A program made the translations under genes and the position numbers. A stretch of DNA of 53,476 nt. Origin: JAAYRQ01 sp035647235. Lineage in GTDB: Bacteria; Bacillota; Syntrophomonadia; Syntrophomonadales; Syntrophomonadaceae. The DNA lies in NCBI GenBank assembly GCA_964514235.1, contig CAZEPV010000013.1:1-53476 (forward strand), in the 5' to 3' direction. Below, piece after piece: positions 32,770-42,535 of this stretch; positions within the stretch are counted from its first letter, which is position 1, and each line of letters opens with the position of its first letter. The notes below the pieces were generated by a model, which was not told where the DNA came from, ran no database searches, and was given only the letters and a program-made list of their open reading frames with translations.

Positions 32770-34491
32770 TCAATAAATCGCTGAATAAGAGTTTAAAATC
32801 TTATCTGCAATTTCCTTAAATAGTGGAGCAGCATCAACTGCCCCAGAAGTCCCACCCTCAACTAGAATTACCAATGCCCATCTAGGATTATCAGCAGGAA
32901 AATAACCGCCAAACCAAGTATTCAGTATTTCCTCATTTTCTCTATAATTACCAGTCTGGCTAGTAGCTGTTTTGCCTGCTAGTTTAAGATCAGGTAATTT
33001 TGCCGTCCTGCCTGTTCCACTAATAACCACTTCCTCCATCAATGTTCGGACCTTTCTTGCAGTATCCGGGCTTATGACTTGGGCAAAGGGGCCTTTTTCG
33101 ATAATCTGTCTTTCCCCATTTTTATTTATAATATGTTTTACCATAGATGGTCTGCCCCATCTTCCATTATCTGCAATAGTGGCTATTAAATTAGTAATAT
33201 TAATTGGCGTTAACATGACACCTTGCTGGCCTAGAGAAGCATTTCCGATACCAGCGGGACCGGGGTTGATTTTTACATGACTATTAGCTTGCCTAGTTTG
33301 CGACCAACCATTAATAGTTTCGTCGGCCAGGCGGAACTTTTCTGCATATTCCTCAATTTTGCTTTTTTTTAGTCTTAAACCTACTTCAATAAAGACTGGG
33401 TTGCAGGAATAAGCAAATGCCTCAGTAAAGTTTAAATCCCCATGGCCTTCCTTTTTCCAACATGATGTGGATAATTTATCAGTAAATTTATAGGCACCAT
33501 CACAATAAAAGATATCGTCAATAGTAACTTTTTTTTCTTCTAATGCAGCTGCCGCCATAAATATCTTAAATAGTGAACCAGGGTGATAAGGACACATAGC
33601 TCTATTTGTTAGGGGGCCATCCTTGTCTTCTAAGGCTTGAGGCAAATTATAGGGGTTAAATACGGGTCGGCTGGCCAGAGCTAATATTTCCTTGCTCTTA
33701 ACATCCATGATTACTATGGCACCCTTATTAATCTTGTGGTTCATAACCTCTTCCACAATCTCCTGGATTCTTTTATCAATAGTTAGGACCACACTAGCTT
33801 GATTTTCAGCATTATTTACTATCTTAAACATTAAGCCTTGAATGGCTGTACCCTTAGCATCTGTAATAGAAATTAGTTGGGGGCTGGTCCTACTTTTGCC
33901 CAAGACATTATCATACTCCTTTTCTATCCCTGCAACTCCTATGCTATCCCCATTATTTTTAACATAGCCCAGTATGTGTTGACAAAATCCGCTGGGTTCA
34001 TATCTATTAATTAAGGGTGCTATGGCAAGCCCAGAAATATTGGATTGATTAATCTTCTTTATATCCCCTGTACTTAAAGAGTGGCCCAATCTTACTAAAG
34101 AATTACCTTTTTCCCAGGCTTCATTTAATTTTTCTATTAACTCTTTCTCATTTAATATTTTTACTTTTTGACTTAAATCTAGGGCCAGCTTATAAAATTT
34201 TTCTTCTTTGGACAAATTGTTAATCCCTGTATCCGGATAATTCTTAATAATCTCATAAGGTGAAGCATAAAGGGCTTTTGTGATGTAATTATCGGTTAAA
34301 GATACCTGATGGCAATCTAAGATGGAGCCACGTACAATTTCTTTTAAGGGCATAGTTTTACTACGCATAGCAATGGCTTGTCTGGCTATTTCCTCACCAG
34401 AAATTACCTGATAATAAAAAAGGCGAACTAAAATTACAGTAAAGATGCATAAAAATGTAGACATTAAAATGAAAATTCTCTTATAAGACAT
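32770..34491 (-). CDS. Class B penicillin-binding protein (transpeptidase)
   Basis: 573 residues: a membrane helix at ~5-25, a dimerisation region (~50-220) and a transpeptidase domain. Active-site motifs are SLFK (Ser306-Lys309), SCN (362-364) and KTA (507-509, the KTG-type box). No PASTA domains. It cross-links peptidoglycan at the outer membrane face. In Bacillus the same neighbourhood (mltG/yrrL to yrrR) ends with PbpI, a sporulation PBP, so this may be its counterpart. The ribosome site AGGGG can pair with CCCCT upstream (34499-34541). Confidence 0.88.
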   Translation of the reverse strand: MSYKRIFILMSTFLCIFTVILVRLFYYQVISGEEIARQAIAMRSKTMPLKEIVRGSILDCHQVSLTDNYITKALYASPYEIIKNYPDTGINNLSKEEKFYKLALDLSQKVKILNEKELIEKLNEAWEKGNSLVRLGHSLSTGDIKKINQSNISGLAIAPLINRYEPSGFCQHILGYVKNNGDSIGVAGIEKEYDNVLGKSRTSPQLISITDAKGTAIQGLMFKIVNNAENQASVVLTIDKRIQEIVEEVMNHKINKGAIVIMDVKSKEILALASRPVFNPYNLPQALEDKDGPLTNRAMCPYHPGSLFKIFMAAAALEEKKVTIDDIFYCDGAYKFTDKLSTSCWKKEGHGDLNFTEAFAYSCNPVFIEVGLRLKKSKIEEYAEKFRLADETINGWSQTRQANSHVKINPGPAGIGNASLGQQGVMLTPINITNLIATIADNGRWGRPSMVKHIINKNGERQIIEKGPFAQVISPDTARKVRTLMEEVVISGTGRTAKLPDLKLAGKTATSQTGNYRENEEILNTWFGGYFPADNPRWALVILVEGGTSGAVDAAPLFKEIADKILNSYSAIY

Positions 34492-34558
34492 AATTAAACC
34501 CCTAAGACATCTTTTAAGATTATAATTCTCATGACTAGGGGCTATTATTCTTAATTAT

Positions 34559-34750
34559 TTATAAATGGGATAATCGCTCAAAATCGAAGGGAAGATAGTC
34601 TAGAATATTGTCCAGTTCGGTTAAAGTATCAACAGTTCCCCGTATAACGACGGTACCTGCAGATTGATCAATTGTTGAGACTATACCTAAGTTATCATAG
34701 GCTTCTATAAACTTGGTAAGCAAGTCAATATTAACGGGGTTAATCTGCAA
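34559..34750 (-). CDS. DUF4911 small protein
   Basis: 63 residues from TTG 34750: INPVNIDLLTKFIEAYDNLG, then VVIRGTVDTLTELDNILDYL. This fits DUF4911, small alpha/beta proteins of unknown role in Clostridia. The frame runs a few codons further up (IKDSILL...), into the end of the U32 gene, but has no standard start there, so the true start is uncertain. Encoded eight bases after the U32 gene. Confidence 0.65.
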   Translation of the reverse strand: MQINPVNIDLLTKFIEAYDNLGIVSTIDQSAGTVVIRGTVDTLTELDNILDYLPFDFERLSHL

Positions 34751-34757
34751 AAGGATA

Positions 34758-35987
34758 CTATCTTTTATGCCTTTCGCCTACTTTCCTTAGAATTGTAAAT
34801 TCTGGAATCAGGAAATCAGATGCAAAATAAACGATTTGTTTTGGATGCCTAGCCCGCTCTATTGGCTGCAGGTTTTCATCCCATAACTTTTCTATATTTA
34901 CTGGTCTACTTTTACCTGATGGTAACAAAAACTCTAGTTTATCTCCTACTCCGAAGTTAGATCTTTGTTCAACTTTAACTAATCGGTCTTCATGGGTTAG
35001 AACTACACCACTAAAGCTGGCCCGCCCTGGAGTTTTTTCATTATTTAGATCTTGCAAAACCCTGGATTCTCCAGCAATAAAGCCATTCGTAAAAGGTCTG
35101 GTAGCCGTTTTACTAAGTTCATCTAGCCATCTGTCCAAATCCTCGGGGGAATACTGGGTCCTATTTTCACTGTATTGGTCAATTGCCTGGCGATAAGTGG
35201 TGGCAACGCTAGCTATATATAGGGGGCTTTTCATCCTGCCTTCCACCTTAAAGGCATCAATACCTACATCAATAAGCTTAGGTAGATATTCTAGTAAACA
35301 TAAATCCCGCGAATTTAATATATAGCTCCCTCGGTCATCTTCCTCTATAGGATAATATTCATTAGGCCTTTTTTCTTCAACCAGATGGTATTTATAGCGG
35401 CATGGGTGAGCACAAGCACCCTGATTAGCACTTCTGCCAGTCATATAATGGGAGATTAAGCACCTACCCGAATAGGAAACACACATAGCCCCATGGACAA
35501 ATATTTCTAAATCAATATCTACCTTTTCCTTTATTTCCTGCATATCTTCCCAGGTAACTTCCCTAGCTAAAACTAGCCGCGTGGCTCCTAATTCTTTATA
35601 CATGGCAGCAGATTCGTAATTAGTAATATTGGCCTGGGTACTAATAGTTTTGGAAATCAATGGTGCATATTGATTAGCTAATCTTAAGATTCCTAAATCT
35701 GAAATAATTATGGCATCAACCTGTAAGGCTTGTAACTTTTCTAAGTAAGCTGGTAGATCCTTTAAATCGCGGTTATGGGCAATAATATTCACCGCTACAT
35801 AGACTTTTTTATTATTTTTTTTTGCAAAATTTATCCCCTCAGCCATATCGGCCAAGTTGAAGTTTCCTGCATAAGCCCTCAGGCTATAAGCCTCACCACC
35901 TAGATATACAGCATCGGCCCCATATGTAAAGGCAACTTTAAGTTTTTCTAAATTACCTGCTGGTAAGACTAACTCGGGTTTACTCAT
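34758..35987 (-). CDS. U32 family tRNA 5-hydroxyuridine synthesis protein (TrhP/YrrO-like)
   Basis: 409 residues. A TIM-barrel-like N-terminal part (ELVLPAGNLEKLKVAFTYGA DAVYLGG) leads to the family signature EIFVHGAMCVSYSGRC (~165-180), with further cysteines in GACAHPCRYKY and RDLCLLEYL that fit a four-Cys iron-sulfur site. The C-terminal beta domain is that of the longer YrrO-type members. The family, annotated as peptidase, is now tied to prephenate-dependent hydroxylation of tRNA U34 or of 23S rRNA. The shorter yrrN partner and the yrrM methyltransferase are not here. It follows mltG by 17 bases. Confidence 0.85.
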   Translation of the reverse strand: MSKPELVLPAGNLEKLKVAFTYGADAVYLGGEAYSLRAYAGNFNLADMAEGINFAKKNNKKVYVAVNIIAHNRDLKDLPAYLEKLQALQVDAIIISDLGILRLANQYAPLISKTISTQANITNYESAAMYKELGATRLVLAREVTWEDMQEIKEKVDIDLEIFVHGAMCVSYSGRCLISHYMTGRSANQGACAHPCRYKYHLVEEKRPNEYYPIEEDDRGSYILNSRDLCLLEYLPKLIDVGIDAFKVEGRMKSPLYIASVATTYRQAIDQYSENRTQYSPEDLDRWLDELSKTATRPFTNGFIAGESRVLQDLNNEKTPGRASFSGVVLTHEDRLVKVEQRSNFGVGDKLEFLLPSGKSRPVNIEKLWDENLQPIERARHPKQIVYFASDFLIPEFTILRKVGERHKR

Positions 35988-36004
35988 ATAAAAACAGATT
36001 CTCC

Positions 36005-37027
36005 TTAATCAATATACTTGGCTTTGGCTCTAATATGTTCATCATGGGTTTTAGAGAAATGGTGGCTTCCATCACCCTTGGCTACATAATAAAAATATTT
36101 ATGTTTTTCGGGATTTATGGCTGCCTCTATAGATTCCTGCCCTGGCGAAGCAATTGGACCGATGGGCAAGCCCCCATATTTGTATGTATTGTAAGGTGAT
36201 TCAACATTTAAATCCACATTATAAACTACTTCCTTATGTTCACCTAATGCGTATATAACTGTAGCATCTATTTGTAAGGGCATCTTAATTCGTAAACGGT
36301 TTGCTATTACCCCTGAAATGGTAGGCCTTTCACTAGCCGTAGATGCTTCTTTTTCAATCATTGAGGCAATAGTAATAATTTCGTATATCTTCTCATTTGC
36401 TACTTGGGTAGCGAAACTTTCCTGCCATACCTTTTGAAAATTATTTAACATCAGCTTTATAATAGTCTCGGCATCTGTATTTTCGCTCACCCTATAAGTA
36501 TCTGGAAATAAAAAGCCCTCCAATGGGTACTTAAGATTGCTATTGTATTGCAGAAAATCATAATCATACTGTAAGTCAACAGCAGCTTGCCATTCCGCTT
36601 TACTACATAAGCCCCTATCTATTAATAATTCACCGATTTCTTTTATCGTATACCCTTCTGGAATAGTAAAGTCAACCGTGACTATTCTCCCCATAGCAAT
36701 ATCTTGTACTATTTCCTGGAGGGATTGACTACGACTAAATTGATAGTGACCTGCCTTAAGCGAATTGTCATAACCCGTTTTACTACAATAACGTAAAAAA
36801 ACTTTCTCATTATGTATTAAATCATGGTCGGCTAATAACCTAGCTATCTGTTTTGCGGAACTCTGGGCAGGAATATTTATATCAATTATACTTTTATCCG
36901 AACTATCTACTGGTTGATATTGCCCCTTAATTAGACTATGACCTGTCCACATAAATCCGAGTATGAACAGGAAAGTTAAAATAAATATAAATTTTGCCCT
37001 ACCAGACCTTACTTTAATCTGTCTCAT
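36005..37027 (-). CDS. mltG: Endolytic murein transglycosylase MltG
   Basis: 340 residues: membrane helix ~12-33, a LysM-like segment (VDFTIPEGYTIKEIGELLID), and the YceG catalytic part with ASMIEKEAST (Glu225 and Glu227), ISGVIANRLRIKMPLQIDAT and KYGGLPIGPIASPGQESIEA. It cuts nascent glycan strands and releases them from the membrane. Position between a VanW-type protein and the U32 gene follows the Firmicutes order. Confidence 0.93.
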   Translation of the reverse strand: MRQIKVRSGRAKFIFILTFLFILGFMWTGHSLIKGQYQPVDSSDKSIIDINIPAQSSAKQIARLLADHDLIHNEKVFLRYCSKTGYDNSLKAGHYQFSRSQSLQEIVQDIAMGRIVTVDFTIPEGYTIKEIGELLIDRGLCSKAEWQAAVDLQYDYDFLQYNSNLKYPLEGFLFPDTYRVSENTDAETIIKLMLNNFQKVWQESFATQVANEKIYEIITIASMIEKEASTASERPTISGVIANRLRIKMPLQIDATVIYALGEHKEVVYNVDLNVESPYNTYKYGGLPIGPIASPGQESIEAAINPEKHKYFYYVAKGDGSHHFSKTHDEHIRAKAKYID

Positions 37028-37066
37028 CTCTTTCTCCTTATTTTTAGAATAACCTAATGAATATAA

Positions 37067-38506
37067 TTAAGAATCTTGCCCTAATTCTATAAACTCATCC
37101 CCGCTATCTATATTTTCCAGACCACTATTTTCTATAGGCTTTTCAATAACATCTTCCTCATCAGTTGGTCCTATTAAAACCACCTTGTTTAAGGGGGAGT
37201 ATCTATCAGTGGCTAGATTTTCAGTTTTAGTTATGTTGCCATTTTGGTCATAGAATGTACGGAAGGATCTAACCATATAACCTGGCATTCCATTAGTTTC
37301 TATCTCTTCAACACCGACTGCTAAAGTATCATCTACTTTTCTAATTTCGGTAAAATCATACACTTTATCGACTACATGGGATATTTCAATATTTTGCCTA
37401 TAATCTGTGTTTCCATAAACATAAATAGTCAATTTGCCTTGATTGGCTGAAGTCCTCAAATAAATAGGGGAATCGGTATGGTTACGGAACTTTAAGTCCT
37501 GCAAGCCATAAGTAATTGTGGCATCCCGCCCCAAAGGGATATAGGCCACCGCTAAACCATGGTTATGTCGTTCTACTATTTCCATACCCGCTAGTAAAGC
37601 CGCATTATACAAGGTAGAGGAAACTTGACATATACCACCACCTAGACCAGGTTCAAAAAGCCCCCCTACGATAATAGCCGCATCTCTATAGCCTGTCTCG
37701 TAAGTCCTCTTACCTACTACATCATTAAAGGAGAATACTTCCCCTGCCTCTACCATAGTACCATCAATGCTTTGGGAAGATATTTTAACATTATGGGATC
37801 TATCGACTTCATATTCCCTATACCAAGTAGTATATGAGGCTAATTCACCCATATTACTCAAATCATTCTCCGTAATTCGCGGATTAACTTCCTTCATTAC
37901 AATAGGTATTTCAAGTGTTTTAGTCCCCTTGTCCAATAAAATTTCCTGTGGGAGTCCTGCTAAAGTAGCTTCAAAATCCACTACTATACCGGGTTTACTG
38001 GGAACAATCACCAGACCTATATCATTATCTATTTCCAAACTTGCATTAAGATAATCTACAGCAATATTACTATTCCAGGTATTGACTATATTATCTATGG
38101 CCTCCCGATTATACTCAACTTTTATAGGGTAATTAATTAACTTGGAGCCATCCATATTAAAAGCCTTAGAATATATGCCCCGACTTTTTTCTTGTTCCCA
38201 TATATCCTTAATAATTTGACCCATATCGGGTTTAAAATATATTTCCCCCAATGTAGTAAGATAGGAATAATCATCATAAACAAATTCTAGGGGTGTATCT
38301 GAAAAAGATGCCAACCTGCTGTTTAATTCCCCCATCGCTTCCTCCCCGGTATACCCCTCTACCGAGAAAGCAGCTATATGCACCCCTGGTAAATAGCGAT
38401 CTGATTTATAAAAGAATTGATAAAAATATAATAATAAAGCCACCGATATGCCAACTACAACAATTAAAATATATAAGAATATAGTTTTTAACTTAATATT
38501 AGTCAA
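37067..38506 (-). CDS. VanW family protein with PG_binding_4 and G5-like regions
   Basis: 479 residues. A membrane helix (~8-27), a PG_binding_4 region (GVHIAAFSVEGYTGEEAMGE onward), then VanW (SSQSIDGTMVEAGEVFSFND, GGGICQVSSTLYNAALLAGM, ~250-340), and a C-terminal G5-like part ending SPLNKVVLIGP. The GGGICQVSSTLYNA motif is the VanW hallmark. Such proteins are envelope-bound; resistance to glycopeptides is not implied. Starts at TTG 38506 behind GGGGG. Confidence 0.88.
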   Translation of the reverse strand: MTNIKLKTIFLYILIVVVGISVALLLYFYQFFYKSDRYLPGVHIAAFSVEGYTGEEAMGELNSRLASFSDTPLEFVYDDYSYLTTLGEIYFKPDMGQIIKDIWEQEKSRGIYSKAFNMDGSKLINYPIKVEYNREAIDNIVNTWNSNIAVDYLNASLEIDNDIGLVIVPSKPGIVVDFEATLAGLPQEILLDKGTKTLEIPIVMKEVNPRITENDLSNMGELASYTTWYREYEVDRSHNVKISSQSIDGTMVEAGEVFSFNDVVGKRTYETGYRDAAIIVGGLFEPGLGGGICQVSSTLYNAALLAGMEIVERHNHGLAVAYIPLGRDATITYGLQDLKFRNHTDSPIYLRTSANQGKLTIYVYGNTDYRQNIEISHVVDKVYDFTEIRKVDDTLAVGVEEIETNGMPGYMVRSFRTFYDQNGNITKTENLATDRYSPLNKVVLIGPTDEEDVIEKPIENSGLENIDSGDEFIELGQDS

Positions 38507-38592
38507 AGCCCAACCCCCATAATAAAATCCGCTTTTTAATCCCCTCTTATTATATTACATTAAACCCTGTATTTATATCTATTTTTCCATAA

Positions 38593-38617
38593 CAAAAAGC
38601 CCGGAACAAACCGGGCT
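38593..38617 (-). terminator. Terminator of the ruvX-yrzB unit
   Basis: AGCCCGG-AACAAA-CCGGGCT (38598-38617); on the minus strand TTTTTG follows. It lies 15 bases after the yrzB stop, so the vanW-like gene needs its own promoter. Confidence 0.85.
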
Positions 38618-38631
38618 CATCGGTCTAAAAA

Positions 38632-38934
38632 TTATAATTCTTCATTTTCAACTAATTCCTGCCAAGCATCTGCAACTCTTTCCCATTCGTCGTCATCTTC
38701 AATATCGCCCAATAATTCATTACCTTCTTCATCTACAAGTACTTTCAAAATAACAACTTCAACCTCATCTTCGTCTTCATCTTCCTCTGCAAAACTAAAT
38801 AAAGGTATCAAGACCCGATAAGTTTCATTTTCGATTTCAAGTTCGGCCAGTAATTCAAATTCATGTTCTGTGCCTTCTTCATCTACTAAAACTAAAACTG
38901 GGAATTCTTCCCCGAATAAGTCTTCATTATTCAT
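38632..38934 (-). CDS. yrzB: DUF1292 protein YrzB
   Basis: 100 residues, extremely acidic (runs such as EEDEDEDEVEV). VLVDEEGTEHEFELLAELEI and YRVLIPLF fit DUF1292. Function unknown; the gene regularly travels with ruvX and ireB. GAGGTG precedes the ATG. Confidence 0.88.
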   Translation of the reverse strand: MNNEDLFGEEFPVLVLVDEEGTEHEFELLAELEIENETYRVLIPLFSFAEEDEDEDEVEVVILKVLVDEEGNELLGDIEDDDEWERVADAWQELVENEEL

Positions 38935-38990
38935 ATATTTACACCTCTTTCACCAGAATAAAACAATTCTAATATTTCCAGATATAGAAG

Positions 38991-39413
38991 TCAAACCCCA
39001 TTATTTTTTCTACTATCTAAGTATAACTGCAGAATGTGAACTGCAGCTACCTTATCTATCACCTTTTTTCTTTTACGCCTAGAAAGATCAGCTTCAATTA
39101 AAATCCGTTCTGCACTGACTGTCGAAAGCCTTTCATCAGCATAAATGACGGGCAGGGATGAGGCCACATGTAGCTTCTGACCAAATTCCTGGATTTCCTT
39201 GGCTTTTGCACCAATACTGCCATCCATATTTTTCGGGAGGCCGATTACTATCTTGGCTACCTCATGATCCTCGCATATTTTAATTAGGTCAGCCAGATCT
39301 TTTTTTAAATTATTCCTGGTCAAAACGGAGTGGGCTTGCGCAGTCCAGCCCAATTCATCACTTAGGGCTATCCCTATTCGTTTTTCCCCCACATCTAAAC
39401 CTATTATTCTCAT
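38991..39413 (-). CDS. ruvX: Putative pre-16S rRNA nuclease / Holliday junction resolvase YqgF
   Basis: 140 residues of the RNase H-fold YqgF family. GLDVGEKRIGIALSD carries the first catalytic Asp (Asp6); VIGLPKNMDGSIG, YADERLST and DKVAAVHILQLYLD hold the rest of the acidic site. Proposed to trim pre-16S rRNA or resolve DNA junctions. TAGGAG precedes the ATG. A hairpin lies between it and ireB. Confidence 0.9.
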   Translation of the reverse strand: MRIIGLDVGEKRIGIALSDELGWTAQAHSVLTRNNLKKDLADLIKICEDHEVAKIVIGLPKNMDGSIGAKAKEIQEFGQKLHVASSLPVIYADERLSTVSAERILIEADLSRRKRKKVIDKVAAVHILQLYLDSRKNNGV

Positions 39414-39445
39414 ATAATGCTCCTAAATATAAGTAATCATGTAAC

Positions 39446-39481
39446 TAAAAGATATCCCCATGCCATTTGGCATGGGGATAT
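39446..39481 (-). terminator. Terminator behind ireB
   Basis: A perfect 13-bp stem ATATCCCCATGCC/GGCATGGGGATAT (39452-39481) with a four-base loop begins two bases after the ireB stop on the minus strand and is followed by CTTTTAG. It should end much of the alaS-ireB transcript before ruvX. Confidence 0.75.
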
Positions 39482-39483
39482 GT

Positions 39484-39735
39484 CTATAGTAAATATTTTT
39501 TCAACATTACCTCTAGTATTTCATCTCGTTCAACCTTGCAAATAAGGTTCCTCGCCCCATTATGACTGGTTATATAGGCTGGATCCCCAGATATCATATA
39601 TCCTACCAGCTGATTTATAGGGTTATAGCCTTTTTCTTCTAGGGCCTGGAAAACTGTTTGCAATACTTCCTTTATTTTTTCTTCTCCGTCTTTTGCCAGT
39701 TGAAAACTCATGGTCTCATCAGGTTTTTGAGGCAT
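39484..39735 (-). CDS. ireB: IreB family regulatory phosphoprotein (UPF0297)
   Basis: 83 residues: DETMSFQLAKDGEEKIKEVL, QALEEKGYNPINQLVGYMIS, SGDPAYITSHNGARNLICKV. This is the IreB/YrzL family, a substrate of the PASTA kinase IreK in enterococci. TAGGAGGTG precedes the ATG. It lies 56 bases after alaS in the standard alaS-ireB-ruvX order. Confidence 0.93.
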   Translation of the reverse strand: MPQKPDETMSFQLAKDGEEKIKEVLQTVFQALEEKGYNPINQLVGYMISGDPAYITSHNGARNLICKVERDEILEVMLKKYLL

Positions 39736-39791
39736 GGTTTAACACCTCCTAGTAATGAGGAATTTCTATATTATATTTTAAAATCCTTTAT

Positions 39792-42428
39792 TTATGAAAA
39801 TGTATTTTCTACCATACTCCTGGCTTTCCCTAGGGCATCCCCCAACTTACTTATATCCCTACCACCAGCTTGTGCCATATCTGGACGCCCACCGCCACCA
39901 CCACCAGTAATTTTGGCCGCTGCTCCAACAATTTTACCTGCATGTAAACCTTTATCTACTAAGTCTTTACTTACGAAACAGACGAAGGATATCTTATCAT
40001 CAAAGGTGGCAGCTAATAATACTACTGAACTGCCTAGCTTATCTTTAAGCATTTCTGCATTCTGGCGTAGTGAATTGGCATCTTGTATTTCAACCGCCTC
40101 AATAAGTAGCTTAGCTCCCTGAAAGTCGACTGCTTTATCAATTAGTCCTTGGCTTGAGGATTTAGAAACCTCCAATTTCAAGGCCTCTAATTCTTTTTCT
40201 TTTTCCCGTAAATTTTTATATAGGGCTCCGATACGCTTGCTAACATCTAAAGGTGTAGATTTGAGTAGAATTGCCGCTTGGTTTAACTCATTTTCCAGAT
40301 CATTAATATATTCTAGGGCACTTCGGCCAGTTAGTGCTTCAATTCTCCTTAAACCTGATCCAATACTGCCTTCGCTAATAATTTTAAATAAACCGATTTC
40401 GCCTGTATTTCGCACATGGGTCCCGCCACACAATTCCATACTAAATTCATCTACTTTAACTACCCTTACCTCATCACCATATTTTTCCCCAAAAAGGGCT
40501 ATAGCCCCCATTTCCCTTGCTGTTTCAATATTAGTAGACACAGCTTCCACCTCATACATAGCTAAAATGGCCTGATTAACAATATCCTCAATCTGCTTCA
40601 ATTCTTCTTCCTTTAGGGCCGTTAAATGGGTAAAATCGAAACGCAACCTATTCGGCTCGACCAGTGAGCCTTTCTGTTCAGCATGATCACCCAAAACTTG
40701 GCGTAGTGCCTTATGTAGCAGATGGGTAGCAGTATGATTTCTAGCCGTATCTATTCTTAGGCTCGCATCTGTCTGCATTTCAACTAGATCGGATAAATTA
40801 ATAAGCCCATCAACTTCACCAATATGCAAAATCCAATTAGATAGTCGTTTGGTATCCTTGACTAGCATGGAGCCATGAGGGGCAGTTATTAACCCTGTAT
40901 CAGCAACTTGTCCCCCACCTTCAGGGTAAAAGGGAGTAATATTGCTAACAAGTATTACTTCCCCACCACTAGCATTTTCGCTTAGCTTGTCATCTTTTAT
41001 TATAGCTATAACTTGGGCTTTTTGCTCCAGATTTTCATAACCTACAAAATTAGTAGGGGGTACAGTGGATAATAAGTCGGCAATTAATATATCTTGGGTA
41101 AAAGCATTAGGCCCTAAGTTGGCTTCACGAGCCTTTGCCCTCTGAATTTCCATCATCTCAGTAAAGCCTGCTATATCAACCGTAAAATTCTCCTCCTCAG
41201 CCATATCCTCGGTCAAATCTAGGGGGAATCCATAGGTATCATATAGCATGAAGGCATCTGGGCCAGGAATTATATTTTGTCCTTTATCAGCTTGGATTTT
41301 AATTATTTCTTCCACTTTTTTAATACCATCATTTAGTGTAACCATAAATCTTTCTTCTTCTAGTTTAATTACCTCTTCGATAAATTCCTGTTTTTCCTTT
41401 AATTCGGGGTAGGCATCCTCCATTAAATCTACGACAGTCCCCACCGTTTTATAGAAAAAGGCTTTTTCAACCCCTAATAAACGACCAAAGCGTATGGCTC
41501 TTCTCAAAATACGACGTAAGACATAGCCCCTACCATCATTGCTAGGTAAAACCCCGTCCGCAATTAGGAAGGTACAGGAACGACTATGGTCTGCAATTAC
41601 GCGGAAGGGAAATCCCTTGTCACTAGGGTCATACTTTTGCTTAGTGATATCTTCTACTTGCTTGATAATGGGCACAAATAAATCGGTATCAAAATTACTA
41701 TCACATTTCTGCAAAATAGAGGCAACCCGTTCTAGTCCCAGACCTGTATCTATACTAGGTCGAGGCAAAGGGGTCATCTTCCCATCCTCATCCCGATTAT
41801 ATTGCATAAAAACTAAGTTCCATATTTCTAAAAAACGGTCACAATCACATACCCCTAAAGCACAATCTGGACCACAGGCTTTTTCCACACCGTGATCATA
41901 CATTATTTCACTACAGGGGCCACATGGACCAGTGTCACCCATACTCCAAAAATTATCTTCATCCCCTAACCTAATAATCCGCTGGGGATTGATGCCAGTT
42001 ACTTCCTGCCATAATTCAAAAGCTTCATCATCATCCGTATAAACCGTAATCCAAAGCCTTTCTGCAGGAATATCAATAACCTCGGTTAAAAATTCCCAAG
42101 CGAATTTCATGGCCTCGGCTTTAAAATAATCACCAAATGAAAAGTTGCCCAGCATTTCAAAAAAAGTATGATGCCTAGGGGTCCTGCCTACCGTATCCAG
42201 ATCATTATGCTTGCCACCTGCTCTTACACATTTTTGTGAAGTGACAGCTCTTACATAAGAACGTTTATCTATACCTAAAAAAACATCTTTAAATTGGTTC
42301 ATTCCCGCATTAGTAAATAATAATGTAGGATCATTAACTGGAACGAGCGAAGAACTTTCCACTATGGTATGTCCATTTTTAGCAAAATAATCTAAAAATG
42401 TTTTCCTAATAACACTACTAGTCCACAC
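39792..42428 (-). CDS. alaS: Alanyl-tRNA synthetase
   Basis: 878 residues, full length. The class II catalytic part (TNAGMNQFKDVFLG, TPRHHTFFEMLGNFSFGDYF), the editing site (RNHTATHLLHKALR, and CGGTHV) and the C-Ala domain (GGGGGGRPDMAQAGGRD) are seen. It charges tRNA-Ala and clears Ser or Gly mischarging. Start GTG 42428 with AGGGAGG eight bases upstream. The 107-base space to the previous gene is too short for a full T-box leader. Confidence 0.96.
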   Translation of the reverse strand: MWTSSVIRKTFLDYFAKNGHTIVESSSLVPVNDPTLLFTNAGMNQFKDVFLGIDKRSYVRAVTSQKCVRAGGKHNDLDTVGRTPRHHTFFEMLGNFSFGDYFKAEAMKFAWEFLTEVIDIPAERLWITVYTDDDEAFELWQEVTGINPQRIIRLGDEDNFWSMGDTGPCGPCSEIMYDHGVEKACGPDCALGVCDCDRFLEIWNLVFMQYNRDEDGKMTPLPRPSIDTGLGLERVASILQKCDSNFDTDLFVPIIKQVEDITKQKYDPSDKGFPFRVIADHSRSCTFLIADGVLPSNDGRGYVLRRILRRAIRFGRLLGVEKAFFYKTVGTVVDLMEDAYPELKEKQEFIEEVIKLEEERFMVTLNDGIKKVEEIIKIQADKGQNIIPGPDAFMLYDTYGFPLDLTEDMAEEENFTVDIAGFTEMMEIQRAKAREANLGPNAFTQDILIADLLSTVPPTNFVGYENLEQKAQVIAIIKDDKLSENASGGEVILVSNITPFYPEGGGQVADTGLITAPHGSMLVKDTKRLSNWILHIGEVDGLINLSDLVEMQTDASLRIDTARNHTATHLLHKALRQVLGDHAEQKGSLVEPNRLRFDFTHLTALKEEELKQIEDIVNQAILAMYEVEAVSTNIETAREMGAIALFGEKYGDEVRVVKVDEFSMELCGGTHVRNTGEIGLFKIISEGSIGSGLRRIEALTGRSALEYINDLENELNQAAILLKSTPLDVSKRIGALYKNLREKEKELEALKLEVSKSSSQGLIDKAVDFQGAKLLIEAVEIQDANSLRQNAEMLKDKLGSSVVLLAATFDDKISFVCFVSKDLVDKGLHAGKIVGAAAKITGGGGGGRPDMAQAGGRDISKLGDALGKARSMVENTFS

Positions 42429-42535
42429 AAATTATGCCTCCCTTTCCCACCTCAAAGCTTCACTTAATCTATTTTCTTTTATAAAAAGGTAAGTGTCAAT
42501 AAATCATTGAGTTTTCCTATCCATAAAATTATAAA

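Noticed and set aside
37067..38506. Vancomycin resistance gene (VanW)
   Set aside because: VanW-domain proteins are common in Clostridia without vanHAX; none of those genes is here.
42429..42535. T-box leader before alaS
   Set aside because: Only 107 bases are available, with no specifier hairpin or T-box sequence and no terminator.
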